Assembly: GCA_018398765.1 (NCBI GenBank) | Contig: JAHBMJ010004705.1 | Coordinates: forward strand, 62,001 to 126,000 | Direction: 5' to 3' | Length of the DNA stretch: 64,000 nt | Source of the DNA: Chromera velia | Lineage: Eukaryota > Sar > Chromeraceae | Part shown: positions 39,801 to 50,021 of the stretch, one piece after another | How positions within the stretch are numbered: position 1 is the stretch's first letter | How the letters are laid out: every line of letters starts with the position of its first letter | Notes under the pieces: model-generated | The model's database searches: none | Told to the model about the DNA's origin: nothing | What the model saw: the letters and a program-made list of their open reading frames with translations, nothing else | Position numbers and translations under genes: made by a program

Positions 39801-42800
39801 ACAGAGACGAAGGATAGCAACGTGACGATTGTGTGCAAGAAAGACTCGTGGAGAGACAATGAATCGTGGGCCTTTTCAAAAAAATATCTCCCATCCTCTG
39901 AGTGAAAGGTACAGCTAAAAGGACTGCAGGAGAAAATCGGACCCTGCTTCACTTTCAATCCCTTCTCTTGGTCTGTCTGGCCTTGACTTCATGCCACAGC
40001 CAACCATACAGTGTGGATGCATATGCACTGTACTCAGTCACAGGTCACAAATATCTCTGTAGTGCCCAGAGCAGCGTCAACCTCTGACTGTGATGCACAC
40101 AAGATTCTTTCTTTCAAAAGATCAGAACCAAGGGGCATGCAGAATAGATCTATGTCAGCTGACTGACCGTAATTGGATGAATGTTCTTCTGTGTTTCTTC
40201 AAATCTCTGAAAGGAGAGAACGATGTATCTCCCCGTGATTGGCTGAAAGAGGCGCCAGAAAAATTCCTCTCTTCCCATCAATTGCAGTTCCTCCGCAAGT
40301 CTTTGTCTTTGTGTCTCTTGATAGATGGTCTTTTTGAGATACCTATTCTCTGCAAGCTTTTGTCTCTTTTTTGCCGAGTCTACGGAGATCTTCATGTTTG
40401 CAATCTGGGTCTTGTTCAGGACTTCCTTCCAGAGGACTTTCTGCACACAGACGGAGGGAGACAAAGAAGCAATTGAGAAACGGCAAAAGAACCCACCGAG
40501 AGATCGAGAGGATCATTGAATGAGACGCAGAGAGAGAAGGATGTCGGAAGAGGGGGACCGATGTCAAGGCACAAACTGGAGAGTGTGAATGAATGGTTTG
40601 TTCCTTCCAAGACAGGTTATCATCTCATCAAGCAAAATACTGGCCTTACACAAACAAGCAAACATCATCTTCAGCGCTTGGAAAGGATGCACGCAGTCTA
40701 TTTGTGTTCGTAAGTGTGAAACAGAAAATATGGGGGTGTGAAGGAGAGACCAAAAGAGGGGAAGAGAGGAACAAGGAGAGGGAGAGGACAAGGTGAGAAA
40801 ACAAAAAAGCGAGGAAGAGAGAGGCAGCGAACCAGAAACACATGCAGACATGCGTGCATGCAGGGTTGATCGAGGTCAGATAAATAAGAGCAGGACAGAC
40901 AGACCGACCGATTCTCTCCCGACGTCGAGAGAGTCCCTGACTTCTACTTCCAGAACTTCGAAGTCTGGGCGCATCACGTGGAGACGGATTTCTGTTGCCC
41001 TCAGTTGTCTGAGCCCGGCCTTTTGTTTCTTTCTCTTCAGCCCTCTCGGCAAGGGTGGTTCTCTCTCAAGAGGGCTTTCCTGTTGAGTCCCAACAGCCTC
41101 TCTTCTCAGTTCGTCTACCATCTCCAGCCCTGCTTTGAGGGCTGCGGGGGCGCTTGTAAGAGTTCCCCCGTTCATCTGGGAGAAGGACTTCTCGGAGACC
41201 TGCCCTAGGGTCTGCTCACCCAAATCGACCACAACCCGAAACTGAAAGCAATACCGTGCATGCATCAACCGTGCAGGTATACGTATGGGTGCATGTGCAG
41301 TGGACTCGGAGACCAGGGGCTGAAAAAGAGATGAACAAGTAATGCAGGAGAAAAAAGTTGACCGACGAAACGGGTAACTTTACGACCTGCTTATCCATCG
41401 ACTGCTGGAATGACGTATGAAAACAAGTCATTCACGCACACAAACGAAAACACAAATCGAGAGCTATCCATAGATTCCTGTGACTGACCCTCATCGGGGT
41501 GTCCTTTGTGCCCCAGTCTTCGAGTCTGCTTTTATGAAAGTATGCATGCTATGACAGATTCTTGACAGAAAATAAAATCATCTTCAGACTCACCCTCAGC
41601 AACCAGAAACGCACAGGCACACAGGAGTCTAAAGCCACTGTCCAGAACAATCAAGATTGGTGGCAAAAGTGATTGATATCGATGTAGAGGGACAACGCCT
41701 CTGTCCAGAAAGCCTTCAGCCTCCAGTCGTGCTTACACCAACGTCTCTTTGACTTGCAAAACGAAAATATACCAAGCATGCATTCTCAAAATCGGAAGAA
41801 AAGGAAAGACACACAGTAGCGGAAGGAAGACTGACGGAAAGCGGTATCCACTGCTGGCTGTGGAGAGAACATCTTTGAGAGGTGCCGTCCCCAACCATCC
41901 CGTCTTTCTCTGGCTAAATCTGTCTGGTAAAGGGGACGTGTCGGCAAATCCGATATGATCCTCTGCAGCGCTCAAGTCACTCTTCTTAGAGTCCGCTCTC
42001 CAGATCTGCACATTCGAGCGCACTGTTTGAGGCTCCGCTCTCATGGGGCGCTCGAAGCTTCTCTCAAACGATTCCCTCACCTCTACCTCATTCCTCAATT
42101 GCATCGATTGTTCAGGCTGTCGAGTCACAGAGAATGCTTCAAAAGGTGCGAGGGAACAGATGAGAAACGACGACGGCTCATCCGGGACTTTAGACAGAAC
42201 AGAGGCCGAGAGCTGAGACACCTCTAGTTGTCGAGGTTTCAGTTCAGCTGAGGCAAATTCGCAGCTGGCCATGTCCTTCGCGTTCCATTTTTTTCCGTCT
42301 CTGTCTCCATATGCATCAGGTCCCGTTGGAAGCTTTTGTTTCTTTCCGCTCCAGTCTTCGTCTTCCTGGATGGACCAGAGGCCGCGGGGAGAGAAGGGAC
42401 CAGATCGCTTCCCGTGCTTCTGTCTCTTCGCCCTGCTCATAGACAAATGCAAGCAGACAAGGCTCAACTGAAAAGATCGAGACAGCAGACAATGGATGCA
42501 TGCACGTGGGTGGAATCAAGGACGGTTTGTTTCTTCACTTTCTTTGATCTTTTGCCGTCTTCAACGTGATTCGCTCCCGCCCCCATTCTTCAGCTCTCTC
42601 TGCCCGTTGACTGACAGTCACGGTCTTCCTTAGCTGAAGATGTCTAGCAGCAAAAGAAGGCGAAAACCTCAGACATCACTCACGTGAATCGATGATAGAA
42701 TTAAGAAAGCTGCTGGCTTGACCGAATTCTTTCACACGTGCTGCACTGAAAAATCAGAAACTAGAGTGTTTAGGCAAGCTTGATGAGCATGGGAACGGAA

Positions 42801-45490
42801 AAACTCCCACACTTACACTCACTGACCGAGGAGCCCTCTCATACTTCCACTGAGGCGTCGACTCAGGATTCCTCCTAGGCGGGAGTCTCGGCATGTTATT
42901 GGTGATGAAACCGTGCAGTGGAGGGTTGTGGTCTGGATATGTATCGTCCAGAGAGACGCGGTCATGAAAGGTGGGAAGAGGCTTTCGCAAATATTTCTGG
43001 GAAGAGGGCAGCATTTCAGAGAAGCTGCTGTTACGGTTCGACGCTGTCTCACTGTCAGTGTTGTTGTTCCCCACCCACTCGAACGATTTTCTCCCGCCCT
43101 TCAAGAATTGGTTCCACTCCTCATCCATATCTTCCGTCTCTTCATCATCGTCCCTCCAGTTCTTGTCCTCTTCCTCTTCCTCCTCCAACAAGGGAAACCC
43201 CTCCTCCTCCTCCTCTTCCTCCTCCTCCTCCTCCTCCTCTTCTTGTCTGTCACTTTCGCTCATCAGGGGGGGCGGGTCTTCTGTTCCGAAGAATTCTTTT
43301 TTGAGCAATTCGCTGAATCTGGAGGTTTTTTGCCAATGCTTCCACGGATCACAAACCTTTCGAGTACGAAAGGGGGTGATGACGTCGTCATCGACGAGAA
43401 GAGAGCCCGGACGCTGGGCGGAGAGGGCCCGGGGGGGGCGCAGATCCTTTCTGGGCTCTAGTGTGTCCCCTGGGAGCTTGTTGGGACTCCTCAGTTGGTC
43501 GTCGTGTAGGCTTTTCGTTTGGGTCTGCAGGAATGGAAGGAAGGGAGGAAGGAAGAGCTAAGTAAGGGCTTTCTGTCTGTCTGAATGGAAGATAGGAGAA
43601 AAATGGAAATCCCAAGCGCATGCACGTTTTGTGAAGTGCATGAGACGGGGGGGGAAACGTCGATCAGAACGTCAATGTTCTCATTAGACAGGCAGGCACG
43701 TGCACTTTCTGAGGCTTTGGCCTGACGGAGGTAGGTCCATCTCTTCTGACTGTCAGACTTCCTTTAGTCTGCATGCATGCATGCATTCGCGCCTTCCAAC
43801 ACTTCTTTCCTTCCTTCCTTCCTTCCTTCCCTCCTTCCTTCCTTCTTTCCCTCCCTCCCTCCTTCCTTCCTTCCTTCCTTCCTTCCTTTCTGCCGTCTGG
43901 AGGGAGGGAGGGAGGGAGGGCTGACTTGGATGGCCTCTTGGCAGGAGAGTTCTGGGAGTCTTGAGAAAAAGTCTTCGTCAATCATCTCGGATTTCAGCTC
44001 TCTCCTCTTCTCCTTCATCTCTCTTCTTGCTTTCGCTTTGTTTGTGAATCTCTTCCAAATCTTGGAGGCTCTCCTGGCTGTCCTGGTTCCTTTGTCGGGG
44101 TCGTATTGAAGGCTGCATGCACACATTCATTTGCTTGCGTATTGGTTACTAAATATACGAACCAAACCAGGGATATTGGATTGAAGTGGAAGAAGCGCTT
44201 TGCGTGTGTGAGATCAAATTAGAAAACCGTGGTTGAGAAAGGAGGTGAACAGAAGACTGCTGCAGAGCCGATGTACTCGTACTTCATTTCGTCCAGTGGG
44301 TGCAAGCAGGCATGATCGGCAGGCGTGGAAAGAAGTTGAGAGAGGGGTGTTTCACGTTTACAGAGAAGAAGGAAAAGGTCGCATGGGTAGAGCTCATGTC
44401 TCTTTATCGATTTTTGAAGGGCAAAAACATGAGCCTGGATGCTCCACTGACTTCAGGTTGAAAATTTTTAGCGCAGTTGGCCGAGTAGCCCCATTGGCAA
44501 TCACATACTTTTGCCATCGTCTAGTGTTTCTCTGGTGCACTGTTAACGTTGTTTGTCTCGAGAGGCCTGCCGCCACTTCCTCTCCCATTCTCGGCAGAAA
44601 GAACGGAGACCGATTTCCTTCCCACACAAACACACGGAGGCGACGGTCCTTGTCCCACTCTGCAGGCCAGACAGTTCTCATCTTGTCTAATGACCCCCCC
44701 CACTGCTGCACGTTGTTCTCAGACTCATCCACAAGAGAGTAGTCGAAGTTTTTGACCTCATGAAGGTCGTACCCGAACACCGTGATGGCTGTCCCCATGT
44801 CGAGATGCCTCGGGAGAGGGTGAGTGCCTTGGTACCCCCCTCTGATTTGCACATCGGCCTCCTCAAGGCTCGTCCCCTGTGCGTGGAGACTCTCACCCAG
44901 CAGGAGTGGCCACGCCACCGGAAGTGCTACAGGAAAACTGTACACGACCACCAACTTGCCTAAGAACGTCCACTGCACTGTGCTAGGTAGTCTCTTGTCA
45001 TTCTTCCGCAGGTATCTCCCAAGTACGAAAGGGTCTGTCAGCATATTGAAGTCGGGTCGAAATTTTGGGTAGAATTCGTCCTTTGCGTTCGGGAAGGAAG
45101 GAAGTCTTCTGACACCCAAGCAAAGATTATACTCCCCTGGAGGGTGTGTGGAGAATGCCGAGAGGGTATAGTAGGGAAGTGCGTTCTTCATGGAGACCCA
45201 TGGAACCAGGGAGGCGGGGGACCGGGGGGCTCTGCTGACTCTGTAGTTCAAATGGGCGCTGTTACAGGGATGGGGCGTTGGAAGAACGGAGACCATTAAT
45301 TCGAGTCTGTGTTCGGGGTCGGTCCTCATGAACGTCTCCAGGGGAGGAGCAGCGGCCCCGCTGGGAAAGTAGACGTCACCGGAGGTGTTGTAGGGCACAA
45401 GCAGCTCCAGGGGAGGGGAGGAGCTGTGAATGCCCAAATCGAGCCACGCATCTGCAGGCAGAAGGATTCAAGCAAAAAGGAATAAATAAA

Positions 45491-45560
<70 letters not shown>

Positions 45561-46657
45561 CATTTTTCCCTCCGCTCTCTTCTGTCTGAGAACTTCCTGG
45601 AGGGCTGACAGGCGACAGGAAACTTGAAGGCCGGGAACTTGAAAGGTCAGCAATGCAGAGAGTGGGAAGCGAGACGTCAACGGATCAGCGAGAAAGGCAA
45701 AGCAGAATTAAGTGGGATGGAGGGAGATGGAAGGCAACAGATGTGTCAGACAGACCGACAACGAAAGGTCACGAAACTATAATTCAGGCGAGGCAGAGCT
45801 AGAATACTAGGCAGGCAAAGAGACTACCTGGCCCACGCGGGCCCACGTACCTGTGGTCAGTTCGTTTCTCCAGTTGTAGACTGCCGCCAGACACACGCGA
45901 AGCTTTGCTCCAAGGTGTCGAGGAATGTGTGCAAGATTGAACGCTACTTCCTGAATATCTACGTCTGCGAGCGAGCAAGCCAACAAGGAAGGAGGCAGAC
46001 CGTCTAATTTCAGACGCTTTTGTGATGTGGTTTTTTTTGCGTGTGATGGCGACTTGAGAAACGACAAAGAGCCACGGAGGTGATTTGAGAAGCACACACC
46101 CTCCTGCAGATGTTCGTCCTTCTTCTCTCAATGGCCTCTGGAGGTGTGAGAGATGTCTGTCCGTATCCGTCCCTTCCTGCCTGCCTGTCTGTCTGCGCCT
46201 TCCTCGTCTTGGCGTGTACAGGACGTACATGAAGCAGGTCTGTCTGTGCGCTCTTGCTAGAGTCTGCAAGATCAATTGATGAACACTCCTGTACTTTTCC
46301 CTCCCTACCTGCCCATGAATGAAACGAATGAAGCAATTAATTTTCGGACTCACCTTTGAGTTTGTCGGAGTCCTCCATCGACTCTCTGTAGAAGGCGGGC
46401 ACCAGGAACACCCCGTTCGAGTCTCCCGCCAACTCGTGGGCTTTGGGCTCCCAGGACTTTTCTGAAAGATTGCACAGACCGTTTCTTGCCTGGATCAGTT
46501 CAATCGCATCAGCGTCAAACTTCGACGTGACCCTATCAGTCTGCACCTGCACCGCCAGCACGCTTGTCAGAGAAACACCCGCCTACAATGGAACACGCAC
46601 ACACGCACGCACGCACACACACACAATAGAGAGAGGCGAGTCCGTGTACGGCCATGC

Positions 46658-46695
<38 letters not shown>

Positions 46696-49256
46696 ACAAA
46701 GAGAACGCACGTCAACATCAAGCGAACAACCTGAGAGAGAGTTGTCTGGAAAGAAACATGCCCGACGAGTCCTCGCTCAGACCCTAATCCAGTCTCAGCG
46801 CAGATCTGAGAGCACACTCATGTGCGCGAGCATTCATCTTCCAACATTCGAAAAAATGCCAACCAAAATGGATAAAGACAGAAATGGACCGGCAAAGACC
46901 AGAAAGAAGTTCAGGAAACAGACCGACCCCCTCTACTATGAAAAGTTGATTTGCCACCAGTTTGCCTCCAATGATTTGAGTGTCCTCTCGTCGTCCACCC
47001 TTTTGTAGCATCCCCCCCCCTCCATCCGCCCATTGCTCGCCTCCTTCCTCAATGTTTCCGTACTGCCCAAGCCTCTGCATTTGCGACTTAAGGATCTCTA
47101 TTGGGGTGTTAGGGGAATTCATTGGAATTCGTTCCCTGGGGGATCTCTGATTCCGTGGATGGGGGAGAAGGGGAAGAGGGCGCAATTCAAACTGAGCGAC
47201 GGGTCGGAGGTCGGCGATAGAGTCGTCTGTTGCGAAGCACAAAGTGTACTTTCCGGCTTGGATTTTCCCTTTGTTGTTGCCGACCAGATAGTAACTCTCT
47301 GTGACTGGTCTCTCTGCTGTGGCGATCTGAAAGTCCCTGAGGATGTCCACGTCTTTTTCCTTGCTTTCTGCTTCCTGCAAATTAATTAAGAGGAATGCAC
47401 ATATGTGATTGCATAAGTGTGTGTGCTCATGGATGCGCAACTATCAGTGTCTGTTGTTGCTGAAAAAAGACGAGAAAGGAAAAAATTGCACTGTACTTCA
47501 GAAAAACACACAATAGGTGAACACCCCCGCATGAGAATCGATGTGGCTAGAGCTTCAGAGCATCATCGCAACGAAACTAACAGGATCTACTAGAGAACGA
47601 ACGAAATGTTCCGATGGTTGAGACACGAGAGAGACCAAAAGAAATCAAGGCCAACAAGGGAATTCATCCCCCCACCGCTCCCCCTTCACTGGCAGACAGA
47701 CTGACTGTTTGTTTTCTCTTCAAATATTTTTCCGGCACTTCCGGTATGTCGGATATGCCCAGAACGTCAATGAGACGGCCAGGGGGGAGAGGCGGCTTGG
47801 GGGGAGGTTCGGGAATGCCATTTCCGATCAGATGCCCGAGAAGGGAGTTTTCTGCCTCAACTTGGTCTTTCCCTTCCAGTTTTCTGCCGTTGGAAGCGGA
47901 AAAATGCAGAGAACGACCTTTGCCTTGACTCTCTCGGAGACTATTTGTTCTGCTCCGAAGACTGGTCATTTTGTCATCTGGTCTTTTATAAGGATGGAAG
48001 GCGCTTCTACTGCCCCCTGGAAGAGTACCGGTGGAGCGACTGAGGAGTGTGCTGGGGGGTGTTTGGTTTGTTTCGAGAAAGCTGAAGGCCTCCTCAGGAT
48101 CCCAACCGAGTTTCTCCTCTTCTTTTTGGCTGCTGTCCTGCTGGGCAGCATTGAGAATCTCCTTCGGCGGCATTGGAGGCGCAATTGGAATGAAATTTTC
48201 CGGAGATCGTCTTCCGGTTTGGTTTCTAACTTGCGCGTCTTCTGGGGGTAGACTGGTAAGTCTGCCGAAGAAAAGATCCTCCTCCCAGGAACTCGGAGGA
48301 AGCTCTGGATTAATCTCCCGAGGGGGGGCGGGGGCTGCACGCTTAGTGAGGGCAACAAGGTTGGGGTCGCTTTCGGCCAGTCGGGCATCGTACGCGTACT
48401 CGTCGATGTCCCCGCAGGCGAGGAGGAAGAAGACGAATGAAGAGGAGTCGGCATCATCCAGTTCCATACAGTTGGATCGGGCTGGGGCCGCATAGAAGAC
48501 CGAATGGTCACTTGTGGGCCTGTTGGCGCCTGGCTTGTCTACGAAGAAAAAACATGTGTCCTTCAGGAATACACCACTGACTGGTATGGAAACTGGTTTC
48601 AGAAAATTGGAAAACACTGCACTTGGGGCAGTGACTGAAGCGGGTAACAAGATCATTGCAGATAGATGCATCACCTCCACCTTATTTCTACAGAGGACCA
48701 ACCATTGGCCTCTTTCTGTGAACACACTGATGACGGTCTCATCTGCATTGGATGGATGACTAGTGTAGTCCCAGGTGAAGGGTGGAGCTGCGCATCCGAG
48801 TTTCGCAAAAATGTCAAAGGGAACCAGTCGAGGTTCGGAATCGATGGCGAATCTAGCATGAGGAGGGAGGAGCTGTGCTGGGATATTGACTGTGCACATT
48901 CCCGAGGCAGTGCAGTCAGCAACGTAGGATCCGGCTTCCCCGTCGTGGATTTCGATTTCACTAATTCCCTGTTGTCCTGTTCTTTTGATTCTCTCCAGAG
49001 CTGCTTCCAACTTTAGTTCGATGGTGCTCTTCTGTTCACCTCGAATGATGCTGACGAGCTTCTCGTGGTCTGCTAAGTGGAAGACCTTTTGCGGAACGTG
49101 GAATCTTGTCTGTCTTTTCACTGGGGGTGGTGGACGAATCTTCGTACCAAAATAATCCACGGCACAGACAACAACAGTTGCTGAGAGAAAGCAACTGACA
49201 CAAAAAAACCTCAGGAGCCTGAAGAGGCTCAAAAGAGCCAAAGGACGGGGAGACAT
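22512..49256 (-). CDS. Giant multi-exon membrane protein with signal peptide, repeated ectodomain modules and beta-helix region
   Basis: I can chain 33 exons (high to low coordinate) with matching phases from the ATG at 49256 to the stop at 22512. Their lower/upper bounds are about 47709-49256, 46928-47377, 46354-46582, 45851-45963, 44511-45452, 43931-44114, 42827-43527, 41852-42439, 41594-41637, 40914-41241, 40174-40442, 39614-39728, 38767-39098, 38206-38540, 37124-37923, 35838-36732, 35142-35626, 33663-34767, 33182-33232, 32630-32910, 32326-32410, 31979-32038, 31486-31668, 30961-31201, 30513-30747, 29999-30184, 28711-29755, 26971-28499, 26382-26606, 24958-26166, 24405-24656, 23849-24060 and 22512-23459. 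The product is about 5,400 residues. Order: signal peptide, ectodomain with Tyr-x-x-Cys modules, beta-helix-like segment with GGA turns, Cys-rich GVLCAQCESGYS block, membrane segments, charged tail. Large beta-helix membrane proteins of this build occur in several protist lineages, mostly unstudied. Adhesion or surface sensing is inference. Exons 8-9 (41594-42439) rest on a weak donor and are the least sure link. Confidence 0.75.
23849..26606 (-). other. Membrane-spanning exons of the giant protein
   Basis: Four exons encode most of the hydrophobic segments. Examples are IWLQLLLLPLVYYL at the start of the 26166 exon, AEYLGVLTCLFLVIYMGL and WQWALALGILPMLCAMPLLL at its end, RRLLLLFCFTAA and MLLLSGAFLVLHCWL in 24405-24656, and LATLFFIAGVQVF and LSLSVFLHLGWVVLV in 23849-24060. 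The first membrane segment (ILAIKSCVTILILLFVD) is at the end of the preceding exon (about 26990-27065). A long Ser/Glu-rich loop separates the first and second groups. I count roughly seven to nine candidate helices. The final exon (22512-23459) is a hydrophilic tail rich in Arg, Ser and Glu, so it is likely cytoplasmic. Confidence 0.7.
24059..24093. repeat. (CA)n next to a minus-strand 3' splice site
   Basis: On the minus strand this is a TG tract that ends in gcag, the acceptor of the exon at 24060. Confidence 0.85.
26971..28499 (-). other. Cys-rich juxtamembrane exon of the giant protein
   Basis: This 510-codon exon carries CxxC pairs (FSCADCPDMHFSL, RCRRCPDDLRC, VCMRCMSGRC). It ends with HRTGVLCAQCESGYSE, an NSECTQGWWYLP turn and a membrane helix. 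The GxLCxxCxxGY pattern just before a membrane domain recurs in protist beta-helix surface proteins (family knowledge). Between them is a Ser/Asn/Pro-rich spacer. Confidence 0.65.
28711..32910 (-). other. Beta-helix-like exons of the giant protein
   Basis: Small exons joined in phase give an alternating strand/turn pattern. VVILLPGVYLLDV opens it, followed by FVGSSISVSYLTFYGNHIEA and VDIRNNAFLNIGARSAI across three junctions. Later come RFEENFAVTGGAIAVIS, GGALFSAQAHLVIHRC and RQGGAVKVAP. Repeated N-x-A and GGA turns with short hydrophobic strands are typical of right-handed parallel beta-helices and Pmp-like repeats. Confidence 0.6.
36733..36849. repeat. (CA)n/(CATA)n tract next to a minus-strand 3' splice site
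   Basis: This 117-base tract reads tgtgtgtgtgcag into the exon at 36732 on the minus strand. Interspersed cata units break the purity in the middle. Confidence 0.9.
43800..43920. repeat. (CTTC)n tract followed by a (GGGA)n G-quadruplex-type run
   Basis: About 85 bases of CTTC/CTCC repeat are followed after about 12 bases by gggagggagggagggaggg at 43902-43920. The block lies in an intron of the giant gene and starts 10 bases past the donor of the exon ending at 43931. Confidence 0.9.
45491..45558. repeat. (CTGT)n tract in a giant-gene intron
   Basis: A tctg/tatc tetranucleotide array lies 35 bases upstream (on the minus strand) of the acceptor at 45453. Confidence 0.85.
47709..49256 (-). other. 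First exon of the giant gene, with signal peptide
   Basis: The ATG at 49256 opens SPRPLALLSLFRLLRFF then a Val/Ala-rich core ending near ATVVVCAVDYF, a good secretory signal peptide. An ectodomain begins directly after it. The exon is 516 codons, is Pro/Ser-rich toward its end, and closes at a gtcagt donor. Confidence 0.75.
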
Positions 49257-50021
49257 GGCACAGATGTCTTACTTTCTCCTCAAGGGTCTTGCTCTACGAA
49301 GTGGTGGCTCCGACAGATCTTGACGAGCAGGCTGTGACATCACAAGGAGATGAATTTTGTTGATGCGCCTCTGTTCTTGAAAAGATTCTTTTGTCACGAG
49401 ACCCTTCTGCGTCTCGCATCTCCTCTACATGTGGACCACTCTTCAAACTTTCTGAGCTCATTTGATGCAGACACAAAAACTCCTGAGATGGAGTGCTAGC
49501 TTGCTTCTCGATCCCAGCTTCGGGTTGCATGGAGACGATCTTCGTCGATCTGTACACACGCGCATGCATGCATGCATGCATGCGATTTCGCAAAAAGCCA
49601 AAGCGAAAAAGCTATATAGATCGACTTTTGATAAAAAAGCTCGATCGCCGAAATGCGCGCGCGCGCTCGGCATGCGCGCAAAACACCTGCTTGCTTTTTG
49701 TGCTGCTTAATTGCGATCGATCGATATCTTCCCACGACAAGATCTTTCCTGGAAAGCGAAGTGAGCTGGAGAGGGGTACGTGTACAGATCTAGACAAGAA
49801 CCGAGGCCCTGGGACCCGGCATAGGGGGCAGCTCTCTTCCAGTGATTATCCTCGATCCAGCTAGCTGAAATTATCAATAGCTGAATCAATCAGCAGAGTC
49901 ACTTTTTCGTCTCCCATGACCTCAGAGAGACTGCCAATATTTGCGGAATGTCTTTTGAGCGGTCTTGATTTCTCTCCCTGCTTTTCTTGAAGTCGATTTA
50001 CCTTTTTACACTCTTTTGTAG
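49257..50021. promoter_or_regulatory. Head-to-head intergenic region, candidate bidirectional promoter
   Basis: About 765 bases separate the ATG of the giant gene (minus strand, 49256) from the ATG of the NTPase-nuclease gene (plus strand, 50022). The region holds gcatgcatgcatgcatgcg (49562-49582) and gcgcgcgcgctcggcatgcg (49656-49677), both alternating purine-pyrimidine. A gatcgatcgat run lies near 49715. I see no clear TATA box for either gene. Confidence 0.4.
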
